Below are positions 17,279 through 26,112 of a stretch of 64,000 nucleotides of DNA, piece by piece. The stretch lies in NCBI RefSeq assembly GCF_001420695.1, contig NZ_LJJB01000007.1:2068143-2132142 (forward strand), in the 5' to 3' direction. The notes below the pieces were generated by a model. It saw nothing but the letters and a program-made list of their open reading frames with translations, was not told the DNA's origin and did not search any database. Each line of letters starts with the position of its first letter. Position 1 is the stretch's first letter. Both the position numbers and the translations under genes were made by a program. The stretch is from Brevibacillus choshinensis. GTDB lineage: Bacteria; Bacillota; Bacilli; Brevibacillales; Brevibacillaceae.

Positions 17279-18457
17279 CTAGCTACTCTCCTTTAGTCTT
17301 TCAGCTAGCAATTGTAGAAACGTCTCCATCCGGTTGAGTGCGGCCTCCAGCTTTTCCATGGAATACGAATAGGAAATACGGATGTACCCCTCTCCCATTT
17401 CCGAAAAGGCATCTCCCGGAACGACAGCCACTTTGGCCTGTTCCAGCAATTGCAGCGCAAATTCTTGGGATGGTAACTGGAATTTGCGAATGGAGGGAAA
17501 CATGTAGAAGGTTCCCGCTGGCTTGGCGACGTCCATGCCCATCGCGATCAGCCTGTCATAGACATAATCTCTTCGCTCCCGATACGCTGCTTTCATCGAT
17601 TCCGTACAGTCATGATCGGTTTGTAGCGCTGCCAAGGCGGCAAATTGACTGACTGCACTCGGGCAAATGACATTGTACTGGTGCACCTTCAGCATCTCTT
17701 TCGCCAAATATGCGGGGCCACAGAGCAAGCCGATTCGCCAGCCTGTCATGGCATGCGACTTCGACAAACCGTTGATGGTGATCGTCTTGTTGCGCATACA
17801 GGGAATCGAGCCGATAGAAAAATGGTTTTTCTCGTACGTAAGCTCGCTGTATATCTCGTCTGACAGGACAAAAATATCCTTGTCGCTGAGAAGCTCGGCA
17901 ATTTCCCGAACACACTGCTCGTCCAACACCGATCCGGTCGGATTAGACGGATAGGCGAGAACAATACATCGCGTTTTGTCCGTAATTTTGGCTTGAATCA
18001 TTTCCGCAGTGACGAGAAAATCCGTATCCCTCGTATCGATGTAGACGGGAACAGCTCCACACAAGGAAATGACCGGTTCGTACCCAGGGTAGACAGGTCC
18101 TGGCAGGATGACCTCTGATCCCTCATCGAGAATCGTCCGCATCGCGGCCGCTATCGCCTCCGTGGCCCCGTTTGTAATGATGATTTCACTTATCGGGTCA
18201 TAGGTTAGTCCGTACTGCTGCTGCAAAAAGTGCCCCGCCGCTTCCCGTAATTCCAGCAGCCCCGCTATATGGGTATAGCCTGTTTTGTTTTGGCGAATCG
18301 CCAATTCTCCCGCTTGCTTGATATAATCCGGCGTAGGAAAATCAGGTTCACCAATCGTCAGCGAGACCACATCCTGATGTTGGGCAACTACGTCGGAAAA
18401 CCTGCGAATGCCTGTTATTTGCATATCCTTTACTCTCTGATGAATCAAATGCTCCAC
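17279..18457 (-). CDS. patA: PatA-like class I/II aminotransferase
   Basis: A 392-residue PLP enzyme following Bacillus PatA closely: SLTIGEPDFPTP at the start, YPSNPTG with the PLP-contact Asn, LSDEIYSELTY with the Asp binding the pyridine nitrogen, and INGLSKSHAMTGWRIG with the Schiff-base Lys. PatA acts on N-acetyl-LL-diaminopimelate in lysine synthesis. This copy sits inside a peptide-uptake operon with a D-aminoacylase, so it may instead transaminate released amino acids. The start is GTG with GGGGGA just upstream. It is the penultimate operon gene, 28 bases after the ATPase. Confidence 0.85.
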   Translation of the reverse strand: MEHLIHQRVKDMQITGIRRFSDVVAQHQDVVSLTIGEPDFPTPDYIKQAGELAIRQNKTGYTHIAGLLELREAAGHFLQQQYGLTYDPISEIIITNGATEAIAAAMRTILDEGSEVILPGPVYPGYEPVISLCGAVPVYIDTRDTDFLVTAEMIQAKITDKTRCIVLAYPSNPTGSVLDEQCVREIAELLSDKDIFVLSDEIYSELTYEKNHFSIGSIPCMRNKTITINGLSKSHAMTGWRIGLLCGPAYLAKEMLKVHQYNVICPSAVSQFAALAALQTDHDCTESMKAAYRERRDYVYDRLIAMGMDVAKPAGTFYMFPSIRKFQLPSQEFALQLLEQAKVAVVPGDAFSEMGEGYIRISYSYSMEKLEAALNRMETFLQLLAERLKESS

Positions 18458-18484
18458 GTCTTCCCCCTTCTTCCCCGCAATGAA

Positions 18485-19474
18485 TTATGAATACAGATGA
18501 CAGGATACCCATTGATTGTGAGCAATCCTTACTGCCTGTGGGATAGCATGCGAACAGGTAGGTTTTGCCGCCGGGCACCTCGTATGAAACACGCAGCCTT
18601 GTGGCGGATTAAGCGGTGATGGCGTCTCTCCCGTCAAGATGATCCTCTCCCGCTTTGCCTCTGGATTAGGTACTGGTACGGCAGAGAGCAATGCTTTCGT
18701 GTAAGGATGAAGCGGATTTGCAAAGAGTGCATCGGTTTCTGCTTCCTCCACCAGGTTCCCCAGATACATCACACCGATCCTATCTGATATGTGCCGAACC
18801 ACGCTTAAATCGTGAGCAATAAAGAGATAGGTTAATGCATAATCCTTTTTCAGTTGCAAAAAGAGATTGATTATTTGCGATTGTATCGAGACATCCAATG
18901 CGGATACAGGCTCGTCACAGACGATAAACTGCGGATTGACCGCGAGTGCTCTGGCCAGGACGATGCGCTGCCGCTGTCCCCCCGAGAATTCATGAGGGTA
19001 GCGATCGTACTGCTCAGGATGCAGGCCCACCTTGCTCAACAGCTCAAGCACACGTTCCTTTCGTTCCTTTTTATGGCCAACGTTAAAAATACTCATCGGC
19101 TCCTGGATGGCGTTGCCGATTCTTTTGCGCGGATTTAAGGAAGAGTACGGATCCTGAAAGACAATCTGCATCTCTTGACGCATCTTTCGCATGTCCTCTT
19201 CTCTCAGATCATTGAGCTTGTTCCCTTTATAGAAAATATCGCCTCTGGTCGGTTCAATCAGCCGCAGGATCATTCGCCCGGTGGTGCTTTTGCCGCAGCC
19301 TGACTCGCCGACAAGCCCATATGTCTCGCCTTTTTGAATCTGCAGCGAAATCTGGTTGACCGCTTTCACCACCCCTGGCTGACCATCGGGACCAGGCGAT
19401 TGGGCTTTAAATTCTTTCACCAATTTCTCAATCCTGATAAGCGGCTCTGTGTGTTCCAGTTCAGTAGACAGCAA
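18485..19474 (-). CDS. Peptide ABC transporter ATP-binding protein, DppF/OppF type (operon 1)
   Basis: The second ATPase of operon 1. It has Walker [10 protein letters not shown], signature FSGGQRQR, Walker B FIVCDEP, and the C-terminal oligopeptide/dipeptide extension with the Cys cluster C-x5-C-P-x5-C that is typical of the family and can hold an iron-sulfur cluster. I place the start at TTG 19474 (329 aa) with GGGGGGAG 6 bases upstream, giving a 14-base overlap with the preceding gene. The ATG at 19504 is also in frame but lacks a site. Confidence 0.88.
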   Translation of the reverse strand: MLSTELEHTEPLIRIEKLVKEFKAQSPGPDGQPGVVKAVNQISLQIQKGETYGLVGESGCGKSTTGRMILRLIEPTRGDIFYKGNKLNDLREEDMRKMRQEMQIVFQDPYSSLNPRKRIGNAIQEPMSIFNVGHKKERKERVLELLSKVGLHPEQYDRYPHEFSGGQRQRIVLARALAVNPQFIVCDEPVSALDVSIQSQIINLFLQLKKDYALTYLFIAHDLSVVRHISDRIGVMYLGNLVEEAETDALFANPLHPYTKALLSAVPVPNPEAKRERIILTGETPSPLNPPQGCVFHTRCPAAKPTCSHAIPQAVRIAHNQWVSCHLYS

Positions 19475-20471
19475 GCTGATCTCCCCCCATTGAAACGGAT
19501 TCATGATGCCAGCAACGAACCTTGTGGTCAGCGGACAACGCGGTCAGGTCAGGCGCTTGTTCCAGGCATGTGACGTCGGTATAAGCACAGCGCGGAGCAA
19601 ATCGGCACCCTGTGGGCACGTTGTGCAAGGAAGGAACCGTCCCTTCGATTACCGACAGTTGTTCGCCCCGGTTACTCTCCAGATTGGGAATCGAACGCAT
19701 CAACCCGACCGTATACGGATGTTTGGGGTTTTTGAACAATTCGCTTACCGATGCTTCCTCCACGATTTGCCCGAGATACATCACCAGCACCCTCGAACAG
19801 ACTTCGGCAACAACCCCCAGATCGTGGGTAATTAGAATAATCCCCATGTTTCGCTCTTGCTGCAGCTTCAGCATCAGATCCAGGATTTGCGCTTGAATCG
19901 TCACATCCAACGCCGTAGTTGGCTCATCTGCAATCAAGAGTTTGGGCTGACATGACAAGCCCATGGCGATCATCACCCGCTGCCGCATGCCTCCCGACAG
20001 TTGATGCGGGTATTCGTTCACGCGTTTTTCCGGTGAAGGAATGCCGACCAGCTTCAGCATTTCAATTGCCTTTGCCAACGCTGCTTTTTTGTTTACTTTT
20101 TGGTGCAGCATGACCGCTTCCGCAATTTGATCGCCAATGGAATATACCGGATTAAGCGAGGTCATCGGATCCTGAAAAATGATGGAAATGTCATTTCCTC
20201 TGATTTTCTCAAGCTCGTCCATGGAAAGGGACAGCAAATCGTTTCCTTCAAATAAAACGCTCCCCTCGGTCGTCGTACTGCCATTTCTGCCAAACAGGCG
20301 AAGAATCGACAGCGAGGTTACGCTTTTGCCGCATCCCGACTCACCAACCAAGCCAACGGTTTCCCCGGCATGCACATGGAAACTAACCCCCACAACTGCC
20401 GTTACTTTTCCCTGTTCGGTTGAAAAATGTGTCTGCAAATTTTCGACTTGCAGCAAAGGGCGCTTCTCCAT
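19461..20471 (-). CDS. Peptide ABC transporter ATP-binding protein, DppD/OppD type (operon 1)
   Basis: The first ATPase of operon 1, 336 aa. It has Walker A GESGCGKS, signature [15 protein letters not shown], Walker [13 protein letters not shown], and the C-terminal GCRFAPRC...C segment of the OppD group. ATG 20471 lies 7 bases after AAGGAGG; an in-frame ATG at 20477 is too close. It should pair with the ATPase at 18485-19474 to power the two permeases. Confidence 0.9.
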   Translation of the reverse strand: MEKRPLLQVENLQTHFSTEQGKVTAVVGVSFHVHAGETVGLVGESGCGKSVTSLSILRLFGRNGSTTTEGSVLFEGNDLLSLSMDELEKIRGNDISIIFQDPMTSLNPVYSIGDQIAEAVMLHQKVNKKAALAKAIEMLKLVGIPSPEKRVNEYPHQLSGGMRQRVMIAMGLSCQPKLLIADEPTTALDVTIQAQILDLMLKLQQERNMGIILITHDLGVVAEVCSRVLVMYLGQIVEEASVSELFKNPKHPYTVGLMRSIPNLESNRGEQLSVIEGTVPSLHNVPTGCRFAPRCAYTDVTCLEQAPDLTALSADHKVRCWHHESVSMGGDQLAVY

Positions 20472-20489
20472 TTCCATCCCTCCTTGATG

Positions 20490-21410
20490 CTACTTCTTGC
20501 TTTTACTTGTGTGTGGGTCAAGCAAATCGCGCAGGCCATCTCCAAGCAGATTCAGCCCGAGAACCGTGATCATAATGGCGATACCGGGAAACATCGACAT
20601 CCACCACGCTTCTCGTAACAGCGTTTTTCCATCATTGATGATATTGCCCCAGCTCGGTGCCGGAGGTGGTGTGCCCGCTCCCAAAAAGCTCAAGGAAGCC
20701 TCGATAATGACGGCATAAGCAAAAATGAACGTCGCCTGAACAATGAGCGGCGAGAGACAGTTGGGTGCGATATGCAGCCAAATGATGCGCCACGGCTTTC
20801 CCCCGAGTGAACGGATCGCTTCAATGTACGTCAGCTCTCGCAACACGAGCGCTGCCGAACGCACAGTTCGCGCCACGGTAGGTGTATAGACAATGCTTAA
20901 CGCCGTAATAACGCTTTCAATTCGCGGCCCCATCGCTGCCATGATTGCAATGGCCAGCAAGATTGCCGGAAAGGCCATCAAGCCATCGCTGATTCTCATC
21001 AGCAGGTTGTCCAAATGGCGGTAGTAGGCTGAATACAGCCCTAACACCAGACCCAGAATCGAAGTAATGACAACGACGGTGGCCCCGATCAGCATCGACG
21101 TTTGACTGCCATAAATGACACGTGAGAGAACGTCCCGGCCAAAATCATCGGTCCCAAACCAATGCTCGGCGCTCGGTGCTTTCAAGCGATCCTGGACTTT
21201 CATTTCCAGAGGATCGAAAGGGGCGAGCACAGGGGCTAATATCGCCACCAGAATGACCAGGGACACGAGAATGATGCCAATCAGCGCCAATCGATTATTG
21301 ACGATGCGTCGCAGGATGATTCTTTTACGGTTTGGCGGTGTCGTTTGGTGAGATCTGGGTAAAGGGGTCATCCGCTTCTGCTCGTGCTCGATGTCTAGAT
21401 TTACACTCAT
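20490..21410 (-). CDS. Peptide ABC transporter permease, DppC/OppC type (operon 1)
   Basis: A 306-residue permease with a charged N-terminal tail, about six membrane segments and the C-terminal EAA-loop (EAIRSLGGKPWRIIWLHIAPN). The N-terminal OppC-type segment RRIVNNRLALIGII is present. ATG 21410 follows AGGGGG at 6-base spacing, 10 bases past the stop of the partner permease; frames from upstream codons overlap that gene. It forms the translocation pore with the neighbour at 21421-22374. Confidence 0.9.
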   Translation of the reverse strand: MSVNLDIEHEQKRMTPLPRSHQTTPPNRKRIILRRIVNNRLALIGIILVSLVILVAILAPVLAPFDPLEMKVQDRLKAPSAEHWFGTDDFGRDVLSRVIYGSQTSMLIGATVVVITSILGLVLGLYSAYYRHLDNLLMRISDGLMAFPAILLAIAIMAAMGPRIESVITALSIVYTPTVARTVRSAALVLRELTYIEAIRSLGGKPWRIIWLHIAPNCLSPLIVQATFIFAYAVIIEASLSFLGAGTPPPAPSWGNIINDGKTLLREAWWMSMFPGIAIMITVLGLNLLGDGLRDLLDPHTSKSKK

Positions 21411-21420
21411 GCTCATCCCC

Positions 21421-22374
21421 CTATCGCTTGTCATACTTTACACGCGGATCGATAATCGCATAGAGCATATCGACCGCAAGATTTATGAGCACATAACAGG
21501 CCGCTACAATGAGAATCGTTCCCTGAATCACCTCATAGTCCCGGCGCATCACCGAGTTGACGATCAGCTTGCCGATGCCAGGGATATTAAAGACCGTTTC
21601 CGTAACGACGGCACCGCCGATCAGTGTGGCAAACGACAGGCCGATGACTGTCAAAATCGGGATAAAGGCATTTCGCAAGGCGTGTTTCATAATGACAACC
21701 CGCTGCTTGAGACCTTTTGCCTCAGCCGTTCGGATGTAGTTCTCGTTCAGTACTTCAAGCATCGACGAACGGGTCATTCGCGCGATCAAAGCGGCTTGCA
21801 TGACTCCCAGGGATATTGCCGGCATGATCATGTACTTGAGGTGCGTGAACAAGCCTTTGGAAAGCGGCTGATATCCGGACGAAGGAAGCCAGTCGAGTTT
21901 AATCGCCAGCAGCATGATCAGATTCAAGCCAATCCAGAAGCTTGGCACTGAGATTCCGAGCAAGGCAATGACCATAAACGTTTGGTCCTTCCAAGATCCA
22001 CGAGACTTGGCTGCCATAATCCCCAGCGGAAGCGCGATCAGGATGGTAATGATCTCGGCGAGCAACGTCAGCGACACGGTTGGTCCCACGTGCTCCCAAA
22101 TCGCCTCAGTCACCGGCATGTTCATGAAGATGGAAGTGCCCAAATCCCCGTGCAAGACTCCAAGCAACCAGTTCCAAAATTGCAGGTAAATTGGAAGGTT
22201 CAACCCAAGATGTTCACGCAGTTGGCTCAGTTCCTCCAGGGTTGCCTGTGGCCCTAACATAACCGAGGCCGGATCACCCGGTGTCAGGTGGATGATGAGA
22301 AAATCAACCACCGCCACGACCAGGAGTACAGGCAAGAGCGTGAAGATTCGTTTGGCAAAATAGTTGCGAAACAC
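21421..22374 (-). CDS. Peptide ABC transporter permease, DppB/OppB type (operon 1)
   Basis: A 317-residue permease with about six membrane segments, the OppB start motif (RIFTLLPVLLVVAVVDFLIIHL-type helix, then PGDPA), the first periplasmic loop, and the EAA-loop ending HALRNAFIPILTVIG. It starts at GTG 22374 with GGAGGTG about 8 bases upstream, 22 bases past the D-aminoacylase stop. Confidence 0.9.
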   Translation of the reverse strand: MFRNYFAKRIFTLLPVLLVVAVVDFLIIHLTPGDPASVMLGPQATLEELSQLREHLGLNLPIYLQFWNWLLGVLHGDLGTSIFMNMPVTEAIWEHVGPTVSLTLLAEIITILIALPLGIMAAKSRGSWKDQTFMVIALLGISVPSFWIGLNLIMLLAIKLDWLPSSGYQPLSKGLFTHLKYMIMPAISLGVMQAALIARMTRSSMLEVLNENYIRTAEAKGLKQRVVIMKHALRNAFIPILTVIGLSFATLIGGAVVTETVFNIPGIGKLIVNSVMRRDYEVIQGTILIVAACYVLINLAVDMLYAIIDPRVKYDKR

Positions 22375-22396
22375 GATGTTCCCACCTCCGTTCCCA

Positions 22397-24001
22397 TTAC
22401 CGTGATAAAACGTGTTGCTTGTTTGCCCGACGAATCACTTGTCCGGCTGTAACGCCTGTATAGTGACCGTCCCTCACCGCGATTTGTCCGTTGACCAGAA
22501 CATGGTGAATTCCTAACGGCAGTTGGGCAGGCTCCTCATAGGTTGCCCGATCCAGTACCATCTTTGGATCAAATATAGCGATGTCAGCCCAATAGCCCTC
22601 ACAGAGTAAACCGCGTTTTTGCAAGCGGAGCAATTGGGCAGGCGCGCTGGTCATTTTGCGAACGGCCTCCCAAATCGGGAACGCTTCTTTTTCACGGGAG
22701 TAACGCCCCAAAACGCGTGGAAACGATCCATATAAACGGGGATGCGGTTTTCCGCCAAACACCCCATCCGATCCGACCATTTGCAACGGATGCCTCATCA
22801 CCTGCATGACATCAGCGTCAACGCCCCAATGAATCACCATCGTCACCGCTGCATTCTCTTCCAGCAACAGATCAAGTGCTGCATCAGACGGGTCGATTCC
22901 CCTCATCTCGCCGATTTCCGCTACACTCTTTCCTTCCAGATCACGGTTTTGTTCAGATGCAACTGAGGCGATAACAATGTTTTTCCAGCCGTTGTTTCTG
23001 ACCGTGTTATCGTATTCGCTGTTGTTGAGCATTTCATGCTTCACTTTTTCGCGTGATTCTGCATCCTTGAGGCGTTCCAGCATTACTGCCGTTCCGCCGT
23101 CATGCATCCACGGTGGCAAAATCGCCGAGAACACGGTTGACGCCGCTGTGTACGGATACTGGTCAAACGTAATTTCTATCCCTTCCGCACGACCTGCATC
23201 CAACAGCGCCAGTGCGGGTGCAAGCTTATCGCGATTAATGCTGCCGCATACTTTGAAATGGGAGACATTCAGTCGTACACCTGACTGGCGAGCGACGTCA
23301 ATCACCTCAGCGAGTGCTTCTAAGGAAAGATTGCTTTCATTTCGAATGTGGACTACAAAGCAGCCATCGTATTTAGCCGCAGCTTTGCAAATCGCTACCA
23401 GCTCGGCTTTATTGGCAAACACACATGGTGGATACTGTATCCCAGTAGAAACACCGAACGCTCCCTGTTGCATCCCCAGCTCAACGAGTCCTGCCATCCT
23501 TTCGATTTCTTCGCTCGTTGCTTCGCGCCCTTCAAACCCCAAGACAAGCGTTCGTACGTTCCCATGCGGCACCAAATAGGTCGCATTCCCCGCCAGTTGG
23601 TTTCCTTCCAAAAACTGCAGGTACTCGTCAATCGAGTTCCACGACCATTCGCCAACATCGCCATTCAACCCCTTTAATTGCTGCTGCCACAGCGGCTTGG
23701 TCTCCTCGGAAACAGGCGCAACGGAAATGCCGTCCTGCCCAAACAACTCTGTCGTAACGCCTTGCAAAACCTTGATTTTATGGACGTCCGGCTTGATGCA
23801 CAACAGATCGGAATGAACGTGCGGATCGATAAATCCCGGGGAAACAACCAGATCCGTCGCGTCGATTTCGACTTGTCCTGTGGACTGACTCAAATCTGCC
23901 ATTACTGCAATTTTTCCGTTCCGAATCCCAATATCCAGCTTGGTCCACGGGTTTCCTGTTCCATCGCAAACCATTCCGTTCCGAATGAGAACGTCAAACA
24001 T
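22397..24001 (-). CDS. N-acyl-D-amino-acid deacylase (D-aminoacylase family)
   Basis: A 534-residue amidohydrolase-superfamily enzyme predicted to release D-amino acids from N-acyl-D-amino acids. Metal ligands seen are HVH at 61-63, His218 in VVHIRNES, His248 in VSHFK, and the catalytic Asp in VGSDGVFG. The position of the metal-bridging Cys of the Alcaligenes enzyme (family N-C-G) reads Q-D-G here, with Asp90. ATG 24001 has GGTGGAGG close upstream; the in-frame ATG at 24073 does not. It is the first structural gene of operon 1, ahead of a complete peptide transporter, which argues for uptake and hydrolysis of acylated or D-residue compounds. Confidence 0.88.
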   Translation of the reverse strand: MFDVLIRNGMVCDGTGNPWTKLDIGIRNGKIAVMADLSQSTGQVEIDATDLVVSPGFIDPHVHSDLLCIKPDVHKIKVLQGVTTELFGQDGISVAPVSEETKPLWQQQLKGLNGDVGEWSWNSIDEYLQFLEGNQLAGNATYLVPHGNVRTLVLGFEGREATSEEIERMAGLVELGMQQGAFGVSTGIQYPPCVFANKAELVAICKAAAKYDGCFVVHIRNESNLSLEALAEVIDVARQSGVRLNVSHFKVCGSINRDKLAPALALLDAGRAEGIEITFDQYPYTAASTVFSAILPPWMHDGGTAVMLERLKDAESREKVKHEMLNNSEYDNTVRNNGWKNIVIASVASEQNRDLEGKSVAEIGEMRGIDPSDAALDLLLEENAAVTMVIHWGVDADVMQVMRHPLQMVGSDGVFGGKPHPRLYGSFPRVLGRYSREKEAFPIWEAVRKMTSAPAQLLRLQKRGLLCEGYWADIAIFDPKMVLDRATYEEPAQLPLGIHHVLVNGQIAVRDGHYTGVTAGQVIRRANKQHVLSR

Positions 24002-24137
24002 GTCCTCCACCCTCTTTTTCAAATATTTTGTGAATTGATGAACTGCTCCGCATTCATGTTGCCTAACTTCCAAATCAGGATCGAAACTTCAGCTTTGCTT
24101 CTTCCCGGCTGATGACACAATCGTCATGCGATAGCAC

Positions 24138-25454
24138 TTAATGCGCAGCACTGAGCAAGAGATCAAACAATTGCCGTGGCCTTCCTCTGCTCACAGGCTG
24201 CTCTTCACCGACGACCACCGCGATTTGACATTGCTCCAATTTGCTGAGGATACGCCTCGCGCTACGGATCGTGATGCCAAATGCGTTTGCCAACTCTGCC
24301 GCCGTCACCTTGGAGCTGCCGTAGTTATGGCAATACGAGATCAACTTGTTGATGGTGCCTACGCTCAAGCCCGTCTGTCGGGCAAGGTGCAATCGCTCGG
24401 GATCGTCGCTGCGGACCGAATATTCAAACTGGACTTCTTTTCCGGACAGACCCACTACGTTACCGTCATGAATCACGATAAAACAGCTCCGTCCCCCGCT
24501 CGCTTTCGCTTTTGCCAGCGCTTCCCGTGCCTTGCTTTCCGCCTCGTTTGCCGTACGGCCAAGACCGATGCCGATGCTGGCCGTCAAATTAAGCTGATTG
24601 ACCACCTGGTCCAATAACGGGTAATGGCTGTAGTTATGGGTCGTCCTTTCAATAACGCCACGAGTGGTAACAAAGGTGATCTCATCCCGCTCTGACCAAT
24701 TCATGAGCGCTTGAATTTCTTCACCGTAGTCAATCAGGATTTGTTGGACTGCCAATTTTTTGCGCTGATTATCGTATTCGGATGTATTCCGGTTGTGCGA
24801 TAAGCTATCCAGGCTGATGATCACGATGGCCAATTGCGTATCTTTGAGCTGAACGCTTTTTCCTTCCAGAAGTGCTTGAGACAAGCAATCATGGATCAGC
24901 ATTTTGGATGGAACGATCCGATAGCAAGGCAATCCTCTTTCAATTAATTGTTTATGTACGGCATTCACGCAGGTGAAAATGGCATCAATCTCGCCATTTT
25001 GCCACAACCCGTAATGGAACTGCATGATCTCTTCCGTTTCCAGATCAGTGTGATAATCCATCACATGCATCTTCTCGAAACAGATTTCCAATTCATCCAA
25101 CCGCTCCATGACCTCCTCTTTGCGTAAAATGTCGATGCTAAACCGCAACCGCTCATCTGCACATTTTTTATCGCGCAACCACTGAAAAAACGCGCGGTAC
25201 AGGCTGGTTCCGTTGTGTGGGAGAAAGATCATCGGTTTCTGTGCTTCTACATGCTCCCGAGCAATCTGATACGGCATCGGGCCAGCAAATAACAAGACAT
25301 CCGCTTCTTCACTGCTTTTACGGGCAAGCTCCGCTGTTTCTTTTACATTTTTGTAACCAAACGGGATTAAAGATAAATTCGGAAAGGATCGGGCAACTTG
25401 GAGGACATCCTCGACCAAATCATGTGGGCCGATAAAGGCTACTTTAATTTCCAT
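24138..25454 (-). CDS. Transcriptional regulator with degenerate GGDEF-like domain and C-terminal winged helix
   Basis: A 438-residue protein. Residues 1-110 form an alpha/beta sensor-like region (VAFIGPHDLVEDVLQVAR). About 200-350 resembles a nucleotide-cyclase/GGDEF-like fold (ASIGIGLGRTANEAESKAREALAKAK) but without the GGDEF active-site motif. About 365-438 is a winged helix (VTAAELANAFGITIRSARRILSKLEQ) ending in a basic SRGRPRQ wing. It is the upstream neighbour of operon 1, 136 bases away, and most likely senses the operon's substrate. The ATG has AGGTGA 8 bases upstream. Domain assignment is by pattern; no effector is known. Confidence 0.7.
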   Translation of the reverse strand: MEIKVAFIGPHDLVEDVLQVARSFPNLSLIPFGYKNVKETAELARKSSEEADVLLFAGPMPYQIAREHVEAQKPMIFLPHNGTSLYRAFFQWLRDKKCADERLRFSIDILRKEEVMERLDELEICFEKMHVMDYHTDLETEEIMQFHYGLWQNGEIDAIFTCVNAVHKQLIERGLPCYRIVPSKMLIHDCLSQALLEGKSVQLKDTQLAIVIISLDSLSHNRNTSEYDNQRKKLAVQQILIDYGEEIQALMNWSERDEITFVTTRGVIERTTHNYSHYPLLDQVVNQLNLTASIGIGLGRTANEAESKAREALAKAKASGGRSCFIVIHDGNVVGLSGKEVQFEYSVRSDDPERLHLARQTGLSVGTINKLISYCHNYGSSKVTAAELANAFGITIRSARRILSKLEQCQIAVVVGEEQPVSRGRPRQLFDLLLSAAH

Positions 25455-25595
25455 GTTTCATGTCACCTGCTTTCTTTTGTGCGATCTTTGGTGCACAGGG
25501 AATATGTGTTAATAGTTGAGTTCAATTGAAGATATTTTATAATTTTTAGAATTAGCTGAATATTTTATTTATATCTTACGTTTAGTACCTATTAT

Positions 25596-25608
25596 CGGTC
25601 AACGACCG
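25596..25608. promoter_or_regulatory. Short inverted repeat upstream of the operon 1 regulator
   Basis: CGGTC-aac-GACCG, about 140 bases before the regulator start in an AT-rich promoter region. It could be an operator or a small hairpin. Confidence 0.3.
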
Positions 25609-25724
25609 TAATTGGTGTTTAATTATACGATAGATATAAGTGGACAGCCCGCATTGTGTACTTGGGAAAAATGAAGGTTCATCAAGACGTTTATACAAAA
25701 CCTTAGGGCTGTATAAATAAGAAA

Positions 25725-25812
25725 CCACTTGTCAACGTCCCCCAACCAAATACAGTCCCGCTTCGTTAATTAACGGCGGGGAAGTAAAACGTTAGGGTAT
25801 GTTAACAAGTGG
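25725..25812. repeat. Nested inverted repeats in a 650-base intergenic region
   Basis: The outer arms CCACTTGT (25725-25732) and ACAAGTGG (25805-25812) enclose an inner stem CCCGC/GCGGG (25757-25761 and 25776-25780), which itself encloses the perfect palindrome GTTAATTAAC (25765-25774). This could be a structured RNA, a replication/recombination site or an old element end. The rest of 25455-26112 has no convincing gene and is AT-rich toward both flanking promoters. Confidence 0.4.
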
Positions 25813-26112
25813 CAGATCAGCACAAGGCAAATGCGAAAACTTGGCTACGCTGCTTAAAGCACCAAATCTTTGGGAGATTGATCAGGCCGGATAGGGTCTA
25901 AAGAATATACCAATGTTTGTATCGCTTGGGCGAAATACTCGAAACTACTGAAAAATACAAAGAAATAATATTTTTCTTTCTAATTTTCTTTCTAACGATT
26001 TTCCCATTGAATTCGTGGTTGGTATAACATATTCTTTCTGTACATACCGCATTTTATTTGTCTAGGACTCTCGAAAGCGTAGTGCAATTACAACACAGAA
26101 AGGGAGAATGCG

